The notes under the pieces are model-generated. The model saw only the letters and a list, made by a program, of their open reading frames with translations, was not told the DNA's origin and made no database searches. Of a DNA stretch of 64,000 nt, positions 8,417-19,569 are shown piece after piece. Position numbers and translations under genes: made by a program. Each line of letters opens with the position of its first letter. The first letter of the stretch is position 1. Source of the DNA: Andalucia godoyi (taxonomy: Eukaryota > Discoba > Jakobea > Jakobida > Andaluciidae); contig VRVR01000005.1 of the NCBI GenBank assembly GCA_009859145.1, forward strand, positions 444,848 through 508,847, read 5' to 3'.

Positions 8417-11383
8417 ATGAGCCATGTGCGAAAGCGCTTCCGCTACCCGTTCGTCGAGACGGAGAGCGATTCAGGATCGCCTCGGAAACGCCATCGAATG
8501 ATTCGAAAGCAGCTGAAAATCAACGGTCGCATTGATGTGCGGAACGCAGATGCTGGCGGCGACTACGGTGTGCACTATGACAATGGCAATGGCAATGATG
8601 AGCCCCTTTATGTACGCACTGTTGCTGGAAGCGGCGGCGCCAACGACCGAACTGTGCCACGTGGTGATCATAAGAGCGATGATAATGACAGTGATGATGA
8701 TTCAATGAGAACTTTCCGAGGATCTAGCTCCATTTTGCACAAAGCACCTCGTGTTTTGAATATGGATGATTTTTCATTTAATCTCACACAAGAGAATGGA
8801 TACGCCGTGGAAAGTGGGTTGGGAAGTGATTCAGGGGATGAAGGTGGCTCAGACAATGATGACAGCGATTCTGCTGCGGACTCGGGGGTTGAAAATGGAT
8901 CGGAAAGGTCGCGCCATCCGCTTCGTCGGCAAGCGAAGAGTGTATCCAAAAATCGAGGAGGAAGAGCAATTTTGCAGCCAGGATCGGCCTCTGCTGCTCA
9001 GGGGCTCGAAATGAGAAGGAAGAGTCCCAAACGTGCTGATCGTCTCGATGTCGACGAGGGAGATGTTGACAACGCTCCAGTTCATGAGAGTGACGAGGAC
9101 AGTGGTGATGACGATGACGAAGAGGTGGAAGAGGAGGAGGAGGAGGAGGAGGAGAAGAAGAAGAAAGGGGATCGGGTACGGGCAAGACCGACGTCGTACC
9201 TCCCTCGGCGAATTGTCGATCGACATCAGGCAGAGAGGACCCGTCCGATTGCACCGCGGATGATGACTCCACAGAGTTTGCGAAGAACAGCAATCCCGAC
9301 ATCGATAGTGGGTCAGACCGATGTTGTGGAAATTCCGAATGGAAAGTACGCATTGCGACCAAGGAGAGTTGCAAACGTCGAAAATGAATACGCAAGCCCA
9401 TGGGTGAAGAGAAGGCACAGAAAACGCGGTTCACATGCGAAGGCGGATGCTACCCACAAGGTTTCCAATGTTGTGAGACGAAGGACGGTGACGGCGAAAC
9501 TTCCCCGTGGGAAGAATGCAAAGTCCGCAATCGCAAAGGATGTTTTGGGATCTGTGCCGTCGTCGTCGTCGTCTTCGTCTTCATCATCGTCTTCATCGTC
9601 GAGCTCAGATATGTCACATGAAGCAAAGATCAGGAAACGTGCGCGAATCAGTGATATTGATCCGCTGTCTGTAGATGCATCAGTAACGTGGCAGGTCGTG
9701 GGTGGACTCGATGAACATGTTCGGGCATTGAAGGAGATGGTGATGCTTCCCTTGTTACATCCACAATTGTTCGAGAACTTGGGCGTGCAAGCGCCTCGCG
9801 GAGTCTTGTTTTATGGACCACCCGGTACGGGAAAGACTCTTTGTGCGCGTGCGCTGTGTAATGCTTGCATAGGGTTGGGTAAGCCCATCTCGTTCTTTAT
9901 GCGCAAGGGCGCAGATGTATTGTCGAAGTGGGTAGGAGAATCGGAAAAGGCTCTTCGATTGCTGTTTGAAGAAGCACAAAAGCGCCAGCCGTCCGTGATT
10001 TTCTTTGACGAAATTGATGGACTTGCTCCTGTGCGATCCTCTCGGCAAGACTACATCCATGCTTCAGTCGTCTCCACATTGCTTGCTCTCATGGATGGCC
10101 TCGATGCTCGCGGTCAAGTCATTATCATCGGTGCGACAAATCGAATTGATGCAATCGATCCCGCTCTTCGGCGACCCGGCCGATTTGACCGCGAACTCCA
10201 TTTTGTTCTGCCCGACGCGTCAGCTCGTCTGCAGATTCTCGAAATCCATGCCAGAAAGCTGAATGTCCAGTCGCCGTTCCTGCAACGACTTGCAATTCAA
10301 ACGACTGGATTTGCCGGAGCTGATCTCAAGGCGCTGTGCGCTGAAGCTTCCTTGATCGCCTTGCGGCGCTTGTATCCACAGATGCTGGATCTTGCGCAAC
10401 AGGATCGCGATCATCCTCAGGCTCTTACCGTCGCAGTCGAGGAGTCGGACTTTCTTTCCGGCTTGCGGAAGATTGTTCCGGCATCGGCTCGCTCAGGAAC
10501 TCCACATGCGACACCTCTTCCTGAGCATCTCATCTCCTGTCTGATCGATGGCTATCGGTCTGCTTGTTTGTTTATTCGGCGAGTATTTCCACAATGTGGT
10601 CAGATTCTCGACTTTTCCATCGAATCGCTGCAGCAGCAAATTCATCTCCAATCCGACGCAGGACAACCCGATTCCCCGCCTTTGCCAAGCTCGCCACCCG
10701 CACTGGTGATTCAACATGATCCACTGGTCTCCTACACTGTTTTCCGCCCATGGGTGCTGTTGTGTCCGCCGAATCTGTCCGATTACGTCGGTCAGCACGA
10801 GATACTACGGAACTTGTCACTTGCTCTCGATCGGTTTTCTCAAGTCAATGTTGAATTCTCTGCTTTGGTTTCCGACACGAATTCTCGCAGTCCAGAAGAG
10901 GCGTGCATTCGTGCCTTTGCTCTCGCACGCAAAAATGCTCCCGCTGTCATACACTTCCCCATGATTGATCGCTGGTGGTCCTGTGCGTCCGACTCTCTGC
11001 AGAGTGCACTGCTGTCGTGCTTCTATCAGATGCCCCGGCACTCTTCTGTTCTCGTCATTGCGTCTACGGACCTGCCGGTGTCGAAGCTTCCGTTGCCACT
11101 GCAGCATGTGTTTCGTGAATCGACGCTAACCTTGCCTTCCATCTCTCACGACAAGAAATGGGCGGTATTAGAAAAGTCTCTGTCATGGCTCGAATCCTGT
11201 TTACTGAACCCGGAGAAAACTTGGACCGATTTCAAAGCCAAGATCAAGAAGAAGGCGTTTCAAATGGATCTTGATGATGTCGACAGACTTTGCGTTCGCC
11301 TTCTTGCAGTGCAACATCAGGTGTTTGAAGGTGCCGTCCGTTCGTTGAACATTGATGATATCGTTGCGTCCATTCTTGGCTGA
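8417..11383 (+). CDS. ATAD2/Yta7-like AAA+ ATPase without bromodomain
   Basis: 988 residues. Residues 1-400 are acidic and charged, with a long Glu/Lys tract near 240 and a serine run near 385. The AAA+ module follows: Walker A GPPGTGKT near residue 466, Walker B VIFFDEIDGL near 527, then IIGATNRIDAIDPALRRPGR, which holds the sensor-1 and arginine-finger region. This pattern (VGGLDEHVRALKEMVMLPLL before Walker A, GPPGTGKTLCARAL) is that of ATAD2/Yta7/Abo1 histone chaperones. A second, degenerate AAA domain near 750-900 has no Walker motifs. ATAD2 family members usually end in a bromodomain; here the protein stops with a short helical tail and I see no bromodomain (no YxxxIxxPMDL-type segment). 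The ATPase probably acts on nucleosomes or histones in the nucleus, inferred from family membership. Confidence 0.85.
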   Translation: MSHVRKRFRYPFVETESDSGSPRKRHRMIRKQLKINGRIDVRNADAGGDYGVHYDNGNGNDEPLYVRTVAGSGGANDRTVPRGDHKSDDNDSDDDSMRTFRGSSSILHKAPRVLNMDDFSFNLTQENGYAVESGLGSDSGDEGGSDNDDSDSAADSGVENGSERSRHPLRRQAKSVSKNRGGRAILQPGSASAAQGLEMRRKSPKRADRLDVDEGDVDNAPVHESDEDSGDDDDEEVEEEEEEEEEKKKKGDRVRARPTSYLPRRIVDRHQAERTRPIAPRMMTPQSLRRTAIPTSIVGQTDVVEIPNGKYALRPRRVANVENEYASPWVKRRHRKRGSHAKADATHKVSNVVRRRTVTAKLPRGKNAKSAIAKDVLGSVPSSSSSSSSSSSSSSSSDMSHEAKIRKRARISDIDPLSVDASVTWQVVGGLDEHVRALKEMVMLPLLHPQLFENLGVQAPRGVLFYGPPGTGKTLCARALCNACIGLGKPISFFMRKGADVLSKWVGESEKALRLLFEEAQKRQPSVIFFDEIDGLAPVRSSRQDYIHASVVSTLLALMDGLDARGQVIIIGATNRIDAIDPALRRPGRFDRELHFVLPDASARLQILEIHARKLNVQSPFLQRLAIQTTGFAGADLKALCAEASLIALRRLYPQMLDLAQQDRDHPQALTVAVEESDFLSGLRKIVPASARSGTPHATPLPEHLISCLIDGYRSACLFIRRVFPQCGQILDFSIESLQQQIHLQSDAGQPDSPPLPSSPPALVIQHDPLVSYTVFRPWVLLCPPNLSDYVGQHEILRNLSLALDRFSQVNVEFSALVSDTNSRSPEEACIRAFALARKNAPAVIHFPMIDRWWSCASDSLQSALLSCFYQMPRHSSVLVIASTDLPVSKLPLPLQHVFRESTLTLPSISHDKKWAVLEKSLSWLESCLLNPEKTWTDFKAKIKKKAFQMDLDDVDRLCVRLLAVQHQVFEGAVRSLNIDDIVASILG

Positions 11384-11478
11384 TGAGGGAGGGGGAGCGG
11401 GAGGGGTGTTCGTCTTGTCCTCGTCTCCCCTCCCCGCCCATCCCCTCCCCACGCACGACGCTGACCAACGGATTGCAG

Positions 11479-12930
11479 CTATGGTTTGCACTCGCTTTCT
11501 TCAAACTCGAATTCCAGCTTTTGCTTTGCATCCCCATCGTGCACGTCTGCTGGGATACGAAAATCGATGGAGGGATTCGTTGGAATCTCCACAGTGACAC
11601 CGTTCGCAGGGTACCAACACGGCACACCGACTTCGTCTTCAACTCGCTTTTGGAAAATGGCCATTTTCTCCTTTTCGCCGTGTACCAGGAGAACGCCTTT
11701 GGGACGCATTTGTGAAATCACTCGCATGATGCCTGCGGCGTCTGCATGTGCCGAGAAGCTCATGTAGTCGACCCGACATTCGACAGACAAGGAGGTTTTC
11801 TTGTCGATCTCTACTTTTTTGGTCTCATCAACATTGAGTACCTTGTATCCTACCGTTCCCTTGACGCAGTACCCGGGGAATATGACGAGGTTTCGTGCAT
11901 CCGTTGCAATCCTCTTGAAAACCTTGAGAGACGTTCCTGCGTGAAGCATTCCTGGACTTGCCAAGATGACGCACGGCTCCTCTCGATCCAAGCACTCCAT
12001 GTCAAACGATGTAATGTGCTTGAAGTTGAATACATTATTTTGCTGCTCAAACGACCTTTTCACTGCCTCATTTGTCCAGTTAATGAACAGCTGGTAGTAG
12101 CTTCCTGCCTTTTCCACCATGCCAGCCGAAAAGTAGATTGGGATCGTCAGCCCCATCCGATCCCAAAACGATTCGAGGAGGACGCATAGCTCTTGTGCTC
12201 TGCCGAGGGCGAACACCGGAATCAGCACTTTCCCTCGCTGCTCCGTCACGCACTTCAGGACGTCGTTCAAGAACTCCATCTCGCGATTGCGCTTCAGATC
12301 GCGAATCGTGGTGCAGTACGTCGTCTCCGTGATGAGCAAGTCTGGGTGCACTCTGTCCACCTTGCAGGAGCCCAGATGCCTGTCTGCCGTGGTATTGTAG
12401 TCCCCCGAGTATACTACAGACTCGCCCCCGGACTTTACGTAAAACATGGATGCTCCAATGACGTGACCCGCATAAAATGTTCGGATCTCGGTGTCGTCAT
12501 CAAGGTACACGGTCTGGTTGATCCCGAGTGGAATGACGCGATCCATGCACTTTGCAATGTCCTCTGATGTATAGAACCCCTCTTCGTCTCGCCTACCAAC
12601 TGCAATTTTTCGGAAATCCTCGAGCAGTATTGGAGCAATCGCTCTCGTAGGAAGCGTCATGTACACCGGACCCGTGAATCCAAATCGCTCTGTCAGTTCC
12701 GGAAGTGCCCCCGAGTGGTCCAAATGAAAATGGGTAATGATCACCGCGTCCAGCACATCATTCATCGTCCGGGAATCGCCGCGCGTCAAGAACCGAAAGT
12801 CTGGAAACCGCCGAGCATCTGTGTACATCATGTGCATTCCACAATCAAACATGATGTTCTTCCTTCCAACAGTCACCACCACACACGATCGACCAACATC
12901 TTGGCCTGCTCCCAGGGGCAATACTCGCAT
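11479..12930 (-). CDS. INTS11: Integrator complex subunit 11 (metallo-beta-lactamase/beta-CASP endonuclease)
   Basis: 483 residues from the ATG at 12930, MRVLPLGAGQDVGRSC. The metal-binding motif THFHLDHSG is at about 66-74, with later metal ligands in YAGHVIGASMFY, YSGDYN and FSAHAD. The segment FDCGMHMMYTDARRFPDF separates INTS11 from CPSF73. INTS11 is the nuclease of Integrator, which cleaves snRNA 3' ends and terminates paused RNA polymerase II. The frame stays open upstream through a GA-repeat, giving an Arg-Glu run, but conservation starts at the chosen Met. Human INTS11 is about 600 residues; this one ends soon after the beta-CASP/KH-like part, so most of the C-terminal region that pairs with INTS9 is short or absent. 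Its stop is 95 bp from that of the AAA ATPase gene (convergent). Confidence 0.92.
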   Translation of the reverse strand: MRVLPLGAGQDVGRSCVVVTVGRKNIMFDCGMHMMYTDARRFPDFRFLTRGDSRTMNDVLDAVIITHFHLDHSGALPELTERFGFTGPVYMTLPTRAIAPILLEDFRKIAVGRRDEEGFYTSEDIAKCMDRVIPLGINQTVYLDDDTEIRTFYAGHVIGASMFYVKSGGESVVYSGDYNTTADRHLGSCKVDRVHPDLLITETTYCTTIRDLKRNREMEFLNDVLKCVTEQRGKVLIPVFALGRAQELCVLLESFWDRMGLTIPIYFSAGMVEKAGSYYQLFINWTNEAVKRSFEQQNNVFNFKHITSFDMECLDREEPCVILASPGMLHAGTSLKVFKRIATDARNLVIFPGYCVKGTVGYKVLNVDETKKVEIDKKTSLSVECRVDYMSFSAHADAAGIMRVISQMRPKGVLLVHGEKEKMAIFQKRVEDEVGVPCWYPANGVTVEIPTNPSIDFRIPADVHDGDAKQKLEFEFEESECKP

Positions 12931-13378
<448 letters not shown>

Positions 13379-14650
13379 ATGAATGAGTTTCGCGATCGCG
13401 TTGTTTCGTTTGTGCGACTCCGGCATTCGGTGTCGGTTGCAAATGACTGTGTAATTTCAATCTGGTTGGAGAAAGCAGCGTTGCTTCGAAACTGCATTCG
13501 TACCATTCGGTTTGCGGAGGGCGAACTGCGTGTGCAACAATCTCGGTTTGATGCAGCCTTGAATGCAGCCTTTTCAAATTTCGTGTCCGGTGTTGGAGCT
13601 GTTGGGAAGAAGAGCCCGGTGTTGGAGGCGTCGAAGTCGCCGGATGCGCTAGTAAATGCTGGGGCAATGACTCATGGACTGTTGTTGCAAGACCAGAGAG
13701 CGATTCTCGCAAACTGCCGCGCGATGCTCGAGGCTGAAGCGCAGCTGGTTGACCGGGTGTCGTTGTACCACTGCGAACATAAGCAGCAAATCGACAACCG
13801 TGTTGCGAAGAAGCTGTTTGAAGCCGCAAATGACGGAACTCAGTCGATTCGCACGTGGGTTCATTCTCTTATGCACGAGCTTCTGTGCCCGATTGGATTC
13901 CATGAGCTTTCCCTGGATGAATTCGACAACTTTGCCAGAGAATCAACCGTCCGATTGGCTGTGGAAATGGACGACAAAATTCGTCGGCAGTTGCTGCAAT
14001 TTCTCGATGCCCATTACTCGTCACCGCCACAGTCGTCACCGGGTAGTGCTGGCGGCAGCAACAGTAGCAGTGGTGGTAGAAACAGTCGCGTGCATGCTCA
14101 GAGCTTTGGCATCTTGTACGAAGACATCCGGCTGCTGTTTGGGGCGTTTGACCAATATCTCTGCTATCCCCATTGTTGCACGCTTGTGCTTGTTTCGAAC
14201 CGCGTGGTGTCCAATCTAGATGACTGTGGTTGCTCCTCTTCCTCTTCCTCTTCCTCTTCCTCTTTTTCTTCTTTTTCCAAGGCAGACCTGCATCTTCTCA
14301 TGGTGCAGACGCATCGGATAATGAACCAAATGTTTCCGAATGAGTGGGGCCCTGAAGCTCTTGGGCTGGAAATTGGATCAATTGGAAAGGAATCCGAGCG
14401 CTCGTTTCTCTGCCGCATCATCTCCGTTTATCGACGGGAGTTTGATAACATCGCTCGTCGTGCATTCCGTGAAACCCGCGAGCATTTCCTGGATGCAAAC
14501 GCCATTTTGCAGCTTCTCAAACTCAATACTTTGCGAACAGACGAACAAGACCGCATTCGAGACGTCAAGCTCCGGTTCGACGACGTCTTTACCCAAACGG
14601 AAGACACCCACTCGGATGCCCTCGAGCGCATCCTCGCTCGCCCCTTCTAG
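13379..14650 (+). CDS. Unrecognised helical protein
   Basis: 423 residues from the ATG at 13379. I do not recognise the family. The sequence is rich in amphipathic helices (for example LEKAALLRNCIRTIRFAEG and DQRAILANCRAMLEAEAQLV), with a Ser/Gly linker near residues 218-240 and a run of serines near 285-297 coded by TCC/TCT. There is no transmembrane segment or signal peptide. The even helical content in both halves suggests a folded all-alpha protein interrupted by flexible loops. It shares an upstream region with INTS11 and is followed 174 bp later by the EF-P gene on the same strand. The codon pattern and uninterrupted length support a real gene. Confidence 0.65.
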   Translation: MNEFRDRVVSFVRLRHSVSVANDCVISIWLEKAALLRNCIRTIRFAEGELRVQQSRFDAALNAAFSNFVSGVGAVGKKSPVLEASKSPDALVNAGAMTHGLLLQDQRAILANCRAMLEAEAQLVDRVSLYHCEHKQQIDNRVAKKLFEAANDGTQSIRTWVHSLMHELLCPIGFHELSLDEFDNFARESTVRLAVEMDDKIRRQLLQFLDAHYSSPPQSSPGSAGGSNSSSGGRNSRVHAQSFGILYEDIRLLFGAFDQYLCYPHCCTLVLVSNRVVSNLDDCGCSSSSSSSSSSFSSFSKADLHLLMVQTHRIMNQMFPNEWGPEALGLEIGSIGKESERSFLCRIISVYRREFDNIARRAFRETREHFLDANAILQLLKLNTLRTDEQDRIRDVKLRFDDVFTQTEDTHSDALERILARPF

Positions 14651-14824
14651 CCGGGCTTCATGTTTCTTGCGTGTGTGCGCCGGCTGTAGTCTCAACTTAG
14701 CGAACTGCTGAATAAACACAGGCAAAACATGCAGCTTTCCATAGTATTTTTTGATCCAGGAGTTGGTTCTGTTAGAGATTTCTTCTCGTTCTGAAAGGCA
14801 GTCTTCTTGGTTTGTGCGAATAGG

Positions 14825-15481
14825 ATGTTTTCGAGTTTGCTGCGCTCTGGAGCTGGACTAGCAGCCAGCACTTGTGGGAGCGGGAGATTGCTATTTTCAC
14901 GGGGGATGAAAGTGGATGCGATCAATTTGCGAGTTGGCTATGTGATTCAGCTGAATGGGAAGATGTATTCGGTGGTAAAGAAGCAGTTTAATAGGACTGC
15001 ACAGCGTGCTGCAAACATCCAGCTTGAGCTGCGAGATCTGAAGAGCGGGCTGAAGACGACGGACCGACTTCGGACGTCGGACACAGTAGAGCGTGTGATG
15101 ATGGACCAGCGGAGAATGTCGTACTTGTACACAAGCGACTCCCATATTGTGCTTATGGATCCAAAGACGTACGACCAGATCGAGGTGCAGCTTGATATTC
15201 TGGACGAGGCGAGCCGCAAGCTGCTGACGGAAGGCATGGAGCTCACGCTGGAGTCCACGGAAGGCAGCCCTACAAGCATCCTGCTGCCGGAACAGCTCGT
15301 CGTCACGGTCCAGTCCACAGATTTGCACATGAAGGGCCAGACACAGACACCGACGTACAAACCGGCAGTCATTGAAAACGGACTCAGGATCATGGTTCCG
15401 CCGTTCATTGAAGAGGGCGAGCGCATCATTATCAAGTCCGAAGACTTGGAGTACGTTGGGCGCGAAAAGGTCGACAAGTGA
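14825..15481 (+). CDS. Elongation factor P-like protein, probably organellar
   Basis: 218 residues from the ATG at 14825. The first 33 residues (MFSSLLRSGAGLAAS..., rich in Ser, Ala and Arg, no acids) look like a mitochondrial targeting peptide. The rest is bacterial-type EF-P with its three beta-barrels: an N-terminal KOW-like domain (DAINLRVGYVIQLNGKMYSVV), a middle OB domain with TERVMMD-like and SDSHIVLMDPKTYDQIEV, and a C-terminal OB domain ending KTDTGLR-like GLRIMVPPFIEEGERI. EF-P relieves ribosome stalling at polyproline. At the tip of domain I, where E. coli EF-P has the modified lysine, this protein has FNRTAQR, so an arginine may sit at the tip; that alignment is by eye. Not cytosolic eIF5A, which lacks the third domain. 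Confidence 0.88.
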   Translation: MFSSLLRSGAGLAASTCGSGRLLFSRGMKVDAINLRVGYVIQLNGKMYSVVKKQFNRTAQRAANIQLELRDLKSGLKTTDRLRTSDTVERVMMDQRRMSYLYTSDSHIVLMDPKTYDQIEVQLDILDEASRKLLTEGMELTLESTEGSPTSILLPEQLVVTVQSTDLHMKGQTQTPTYKPAVIENGLRIMVPPFIEEGERIIIKSEDLEYVGREKVDK

Positions 15482-15652
15482 GACACTCGCTCAAGCATCT
15501 TTCAAAAACCATTTTAGACCACTTATACATGGAACTCTGTTCTTTGGATTCTGTCCACGAACAGTACAACTATTATAAAATTAATTAATTTAAAATAATA
15601 AAATAAAGAATAACAATACCCACAAAAAGAAGAAGAAGAAGGGGTTATCTTC

Positions 15653-16687
15653 TCAGTCTTCGGAGTACACAGTGGAGGGAGCAACAAGTGCTGCCAACGT
15701 CATTCGAAGCATAGAAATATCGAAGAACCGACGTTGCGCTTCGAACAAACTGCACAGTCTCTTCGCGCAAAGACCGCAGTGCGCGCTGCGGAGTCGGTGG
15801 AGAAGAATGCGCTGTTTGCACAGATTGCCGATTCGATCCAGCTGAGAAGGGTTCGGATCGATGATGAACCGGCGGACTTGCGAAAGACGGCGCTCTGCAA
15901 CGAGAGAGTGGAGTCGCCGCGATACAAAGGGTACCATGGTGGACTGGAAAAACAGCCCAAACCAATGCTGATGGATCTGGAATCGCAGCTGCGCCGTATC
16001 CTGTTCATCGTGACGATCTCGAATGTTGAATGTGCGAAATGACAGACAGGACAGCGGCAGGTACACGCGCGGCGATACCGTTTGGGGTAGACTGGCTGCG
16101 GCAGAACGCGTGGCGTTCATGCTCCAGAGCAGCTCTTCCGCACACAAGGAGAGCAAAGCTAAATCCATAAACAGCGAAAACGCGTCTCCAGCATTGCGCG
16201 AAGAGTTCGATCGACGATACAGTGCAGACTGTGGGTCGTGGATGTCCGCAAATGACTCGCGCAGACGGACAGTCTGCGCTTCCACAATGTGCAGAAATGG
16301 CTTAATAGGCAAATGCGCAACGACTCGCTTCAGGTACTCTTGCACCGGCACGCATTGCTGCACAAACAACGTGTCCAAAAGGTGCTTTACATGAAGCAGC
16401 AGCAAATCGATGTACAATGCGTGCTTCGTGCAGAACCATGCACGGAGCTCGTACACTTTGGAAAGATGGTCGCAAATGTGTCGTTCTCGATGGACATTTG
16501 CTCTTTGCGATGCGAGCGCGGCGTCTGCAGATCTGCGAGTCAGCCCCAGATCCTCGTGCTCAAACGACACGACATGCAGAATGTGAAGAAACTCGGAAAT
16601 GCTCGAAATCAGCATTCTCCAAAGGTTTGCGTGCACATCTCGTAAAACAAGAGTACAACAAAGAAACCCAAAAACCCGTATGAGCAA
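15653..16687 (-). CDS. Unrecognised protein
   Basis: 344 residues; a later in-frame Met (MLISSISEF, residue 25) is an alternative start. I do not recognise the family. The protein is helical and rich in Leu, Arg, His and Cys, with long amphipathic stretches such as LYIDLLLLHVKHLLDTLFVQ and FLHIVEAQTVRLRESFADIH. The extreme N-terminus (MLIRVFGFLCCTLVLRDV) is hydrophobic and could be a signal or anchor if the longer start is used. There are no recognisable catalytic motifs. It converges on the EF-P gene with 171 bp between stops; that gap is AT-rich and holds nothing else visible. Confidence 0.6.
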   Translation of the reverse strand: MLIRVFGFLCCTLVLRDVHANLWRMLISSISEFLHILHVVSFEHEDLGLTRRSADAALASQRANVHRERHICDHLSKVYELRAWFCTKHALYIDLLLLHVKHLLDTLFVQQCVPVQEYLKRVVAHLPIKPFLHIVEAQTVRLRESFADIHDPQSALYRRSNSSRNAGDAFSLFMDLALLSLCAEELLWSMNATRSAAASLPQTVSPRVYLPLSCLSFRTFNIRDRHDEQDTAQLRFQIHQHWFGLFFQSTMVPFVSRRLHSLVAERRLSQVRRFIIDPNPSQLDRIGNLCKQRILLHRLRSAHCGLCAKRLCSLFEAQRRFFDISMLRMTLAALVAPSTVYSED

Positions 16688-16826
16688 TCATCCCACCAAA
16701 GTTACATCTGTGCATATAAAAATGATGATAATAATAATAACAATAATTTTGAATTTGCAGTTTATGACCGTAAACATGTGCAGTGACAAATCGAAACAAG
16801 TCGCCAGCACGTCCCAACAAGCTAGC

Positions 16827-18115
<1,289 letters not shown>

Positions 18116-19183
18116 ATGGCAAACGCTGCTTCTGTTTTTATTGGGCTTTTCGATTCTGAAGATGTGGTCCTGTATGGAAAGCTGCTTGACTGGGCGAACC
18201 AGAATGAAAAGACGATTCCTCTGAGCAAAGAAGATGTGGATGCTGCTGTTGCTGCCCTTGCTGCGCCTTCTGAGCCGACGGAAGAAGGGCAGGAGCCGAC
18301 GCCTGGTCTTTCTGAAGAAGTGCAGAACCGTATGAAGAAGATTGGGAAGATGGGACTGTATGTCGGAGACCGGAACGACGTGTTTGAGAAGCACGGATCG
18401 GGAAGGACATTGTATCCAAATGGAGACTATTTCGAAGGCACGTATCGGGAGGGAAAGCGCCACGGATTTTCCGGCAAGTACATTTATGCATTTGAACACA
18501 AGTTGGCAGAAGGGGAGACGGAGGCTGATGCCGATGCCGAAGCCGATGCCGAAGCCGAAGCCGAAGGCGGAGAGACGCGTGCTGCGTCCAAAAAGCCACT
18601 GTCAAAGAAGCTGGCCAAGGTCCGGGGCCTTCCCAAGGATGCACTTGCTGTGAATCGCAAGATCTTCGAGATCTCTGCGTACACGAATGACGACCAGATT
18701 GCGATCATGCTGCCGGAGGTGACTGCTGCACGTGTTGCTGCGATCCGGGAACTGCAGACGATCTACCCAAGTTATCTTGGGTGCTTCCTGGCTGACAAGC
18801 GGAGCGGTCATGGGAAAATGCTCTACCAGGACGGATCCGTGTACTCTGGTCCTTGGGACAATGATCTGCCGCATGGCGACCAGGGCATGTTCACTTTTGC
18901 AAATGGAGATGTGTATGTCGGCAGCTTTGCTCGGGGTCTCAAACACGGAAATGGAACTTACCGTTTCCGAGACGGGGCGTCGCACGTGCAGGGCACTTGG
19001 GAAAACGGATACTTGCGGACGGGGGACTGGGTCTTGTGTGATGGGACGGTTGTCAGCGCTGCGGCGTTCGATCCCAAGACGAACCAGCCTATTGGAAAGG
19101 TCACGATCAAGTACAGCAACGGTGCAACCGCCTACGGAACATACACTACGCCGCTCACATTTGTTCCCGATGTTGTGTGCTAA
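18116..19183 (+). CDS. MORN-repeat protein
   Basis: 355 residues. MORN repeats lie in two blocks: about residues 98-122 (GSGRTLYPNGDYFEGTYREG) and about 225-330 (GHGKMLYQDGSVYSGPWDND, GMFTFANGDVYVGSFARG, GNGTYRFRDGASHVQGTWEN). Between them is an Ala/Asp/Glu spacer coded by a GCCGAT/GCCGAA repeat (18522-18566) and a basic, helical stretch. MORN proteins often act as membrane-associated scaffolds or in flagella and basal bodies; which role applies here cannot be told. The ATG at 18116 follows a GAA-rich leader. The N-terminal 90 residues (helical, SKEDVDAAVAALAAP) are unrecognised. Confidence 0.88.
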   Translation: MANAASVFIGLFDSEDVVLYGKLLDWANQNEKTIPLSKEDVDAAVAALAAPSEPTEEGQEPTPGLSEEVQNRMKKIGKMGLYVGDRNDVFEKHGSGRTLYPNGDYFEGTYREGKRHGFSGKYIYAFEHKLAEGETEADADAEADAEAEAEGGETRAASKKPLSKKLAKVRGLPKDALAVNRKIFEISAYTNDDQIAIMLPEVTAARVAAIRELQTIYPSYLGCFLADKRSGHGKMLYQDGSVYSGPWDNDLPHGDQGMFTFANGDVYVGSFARGLKHGNGTYRFRDGASHVQGTWENGYLRTGDWVLCDGTVVSAAAFDPKTNQPIGKVTIKYSNGATAYGTYTTPLTFVPDVVC

Positions 19184-19569
19184 GTCGCCAGTTGCATCTG
19201 CTAAGAACAACAAAAACAAGAACAAGACTGTGTCGATGATGACTTGTATATAAAAATAAGATCAAAAACAAAACAAGCGAAAGCGATGGCTGTCGCCGAG
19301 TGGCAGCAGCAGTCACACGGAACTTTTTGTTTTTTGACGTCCACACTTCAGTGCACGAGGAAAAACCCGGGAGGAAACAAGCATGCGTGGAGAAGAGTAA
19401 GTTTCTTTTTTTAATTATAAAAAAAAAATACACACGATTGGTTGACAGCCGACGAAACAAATGTTCAAAAGCTTGGACAAAAAATACAATGTAAAAAATA
19501 GAAAAAGAGGAAACACCAAAAAGGCCCTGATTCTAGATACACAAGGACACTACTCGACAGATTGCGTGT
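19184..19569. other. Convergent 3' spacer
   Basis: AT-rich region between the stops of the MORN gene and the Jupiter-motif gene. A-tracts at 19400-19430 and 19480-19505 may be parts of 3' untranslated regions. I see no gene. Confidence 0.5.
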
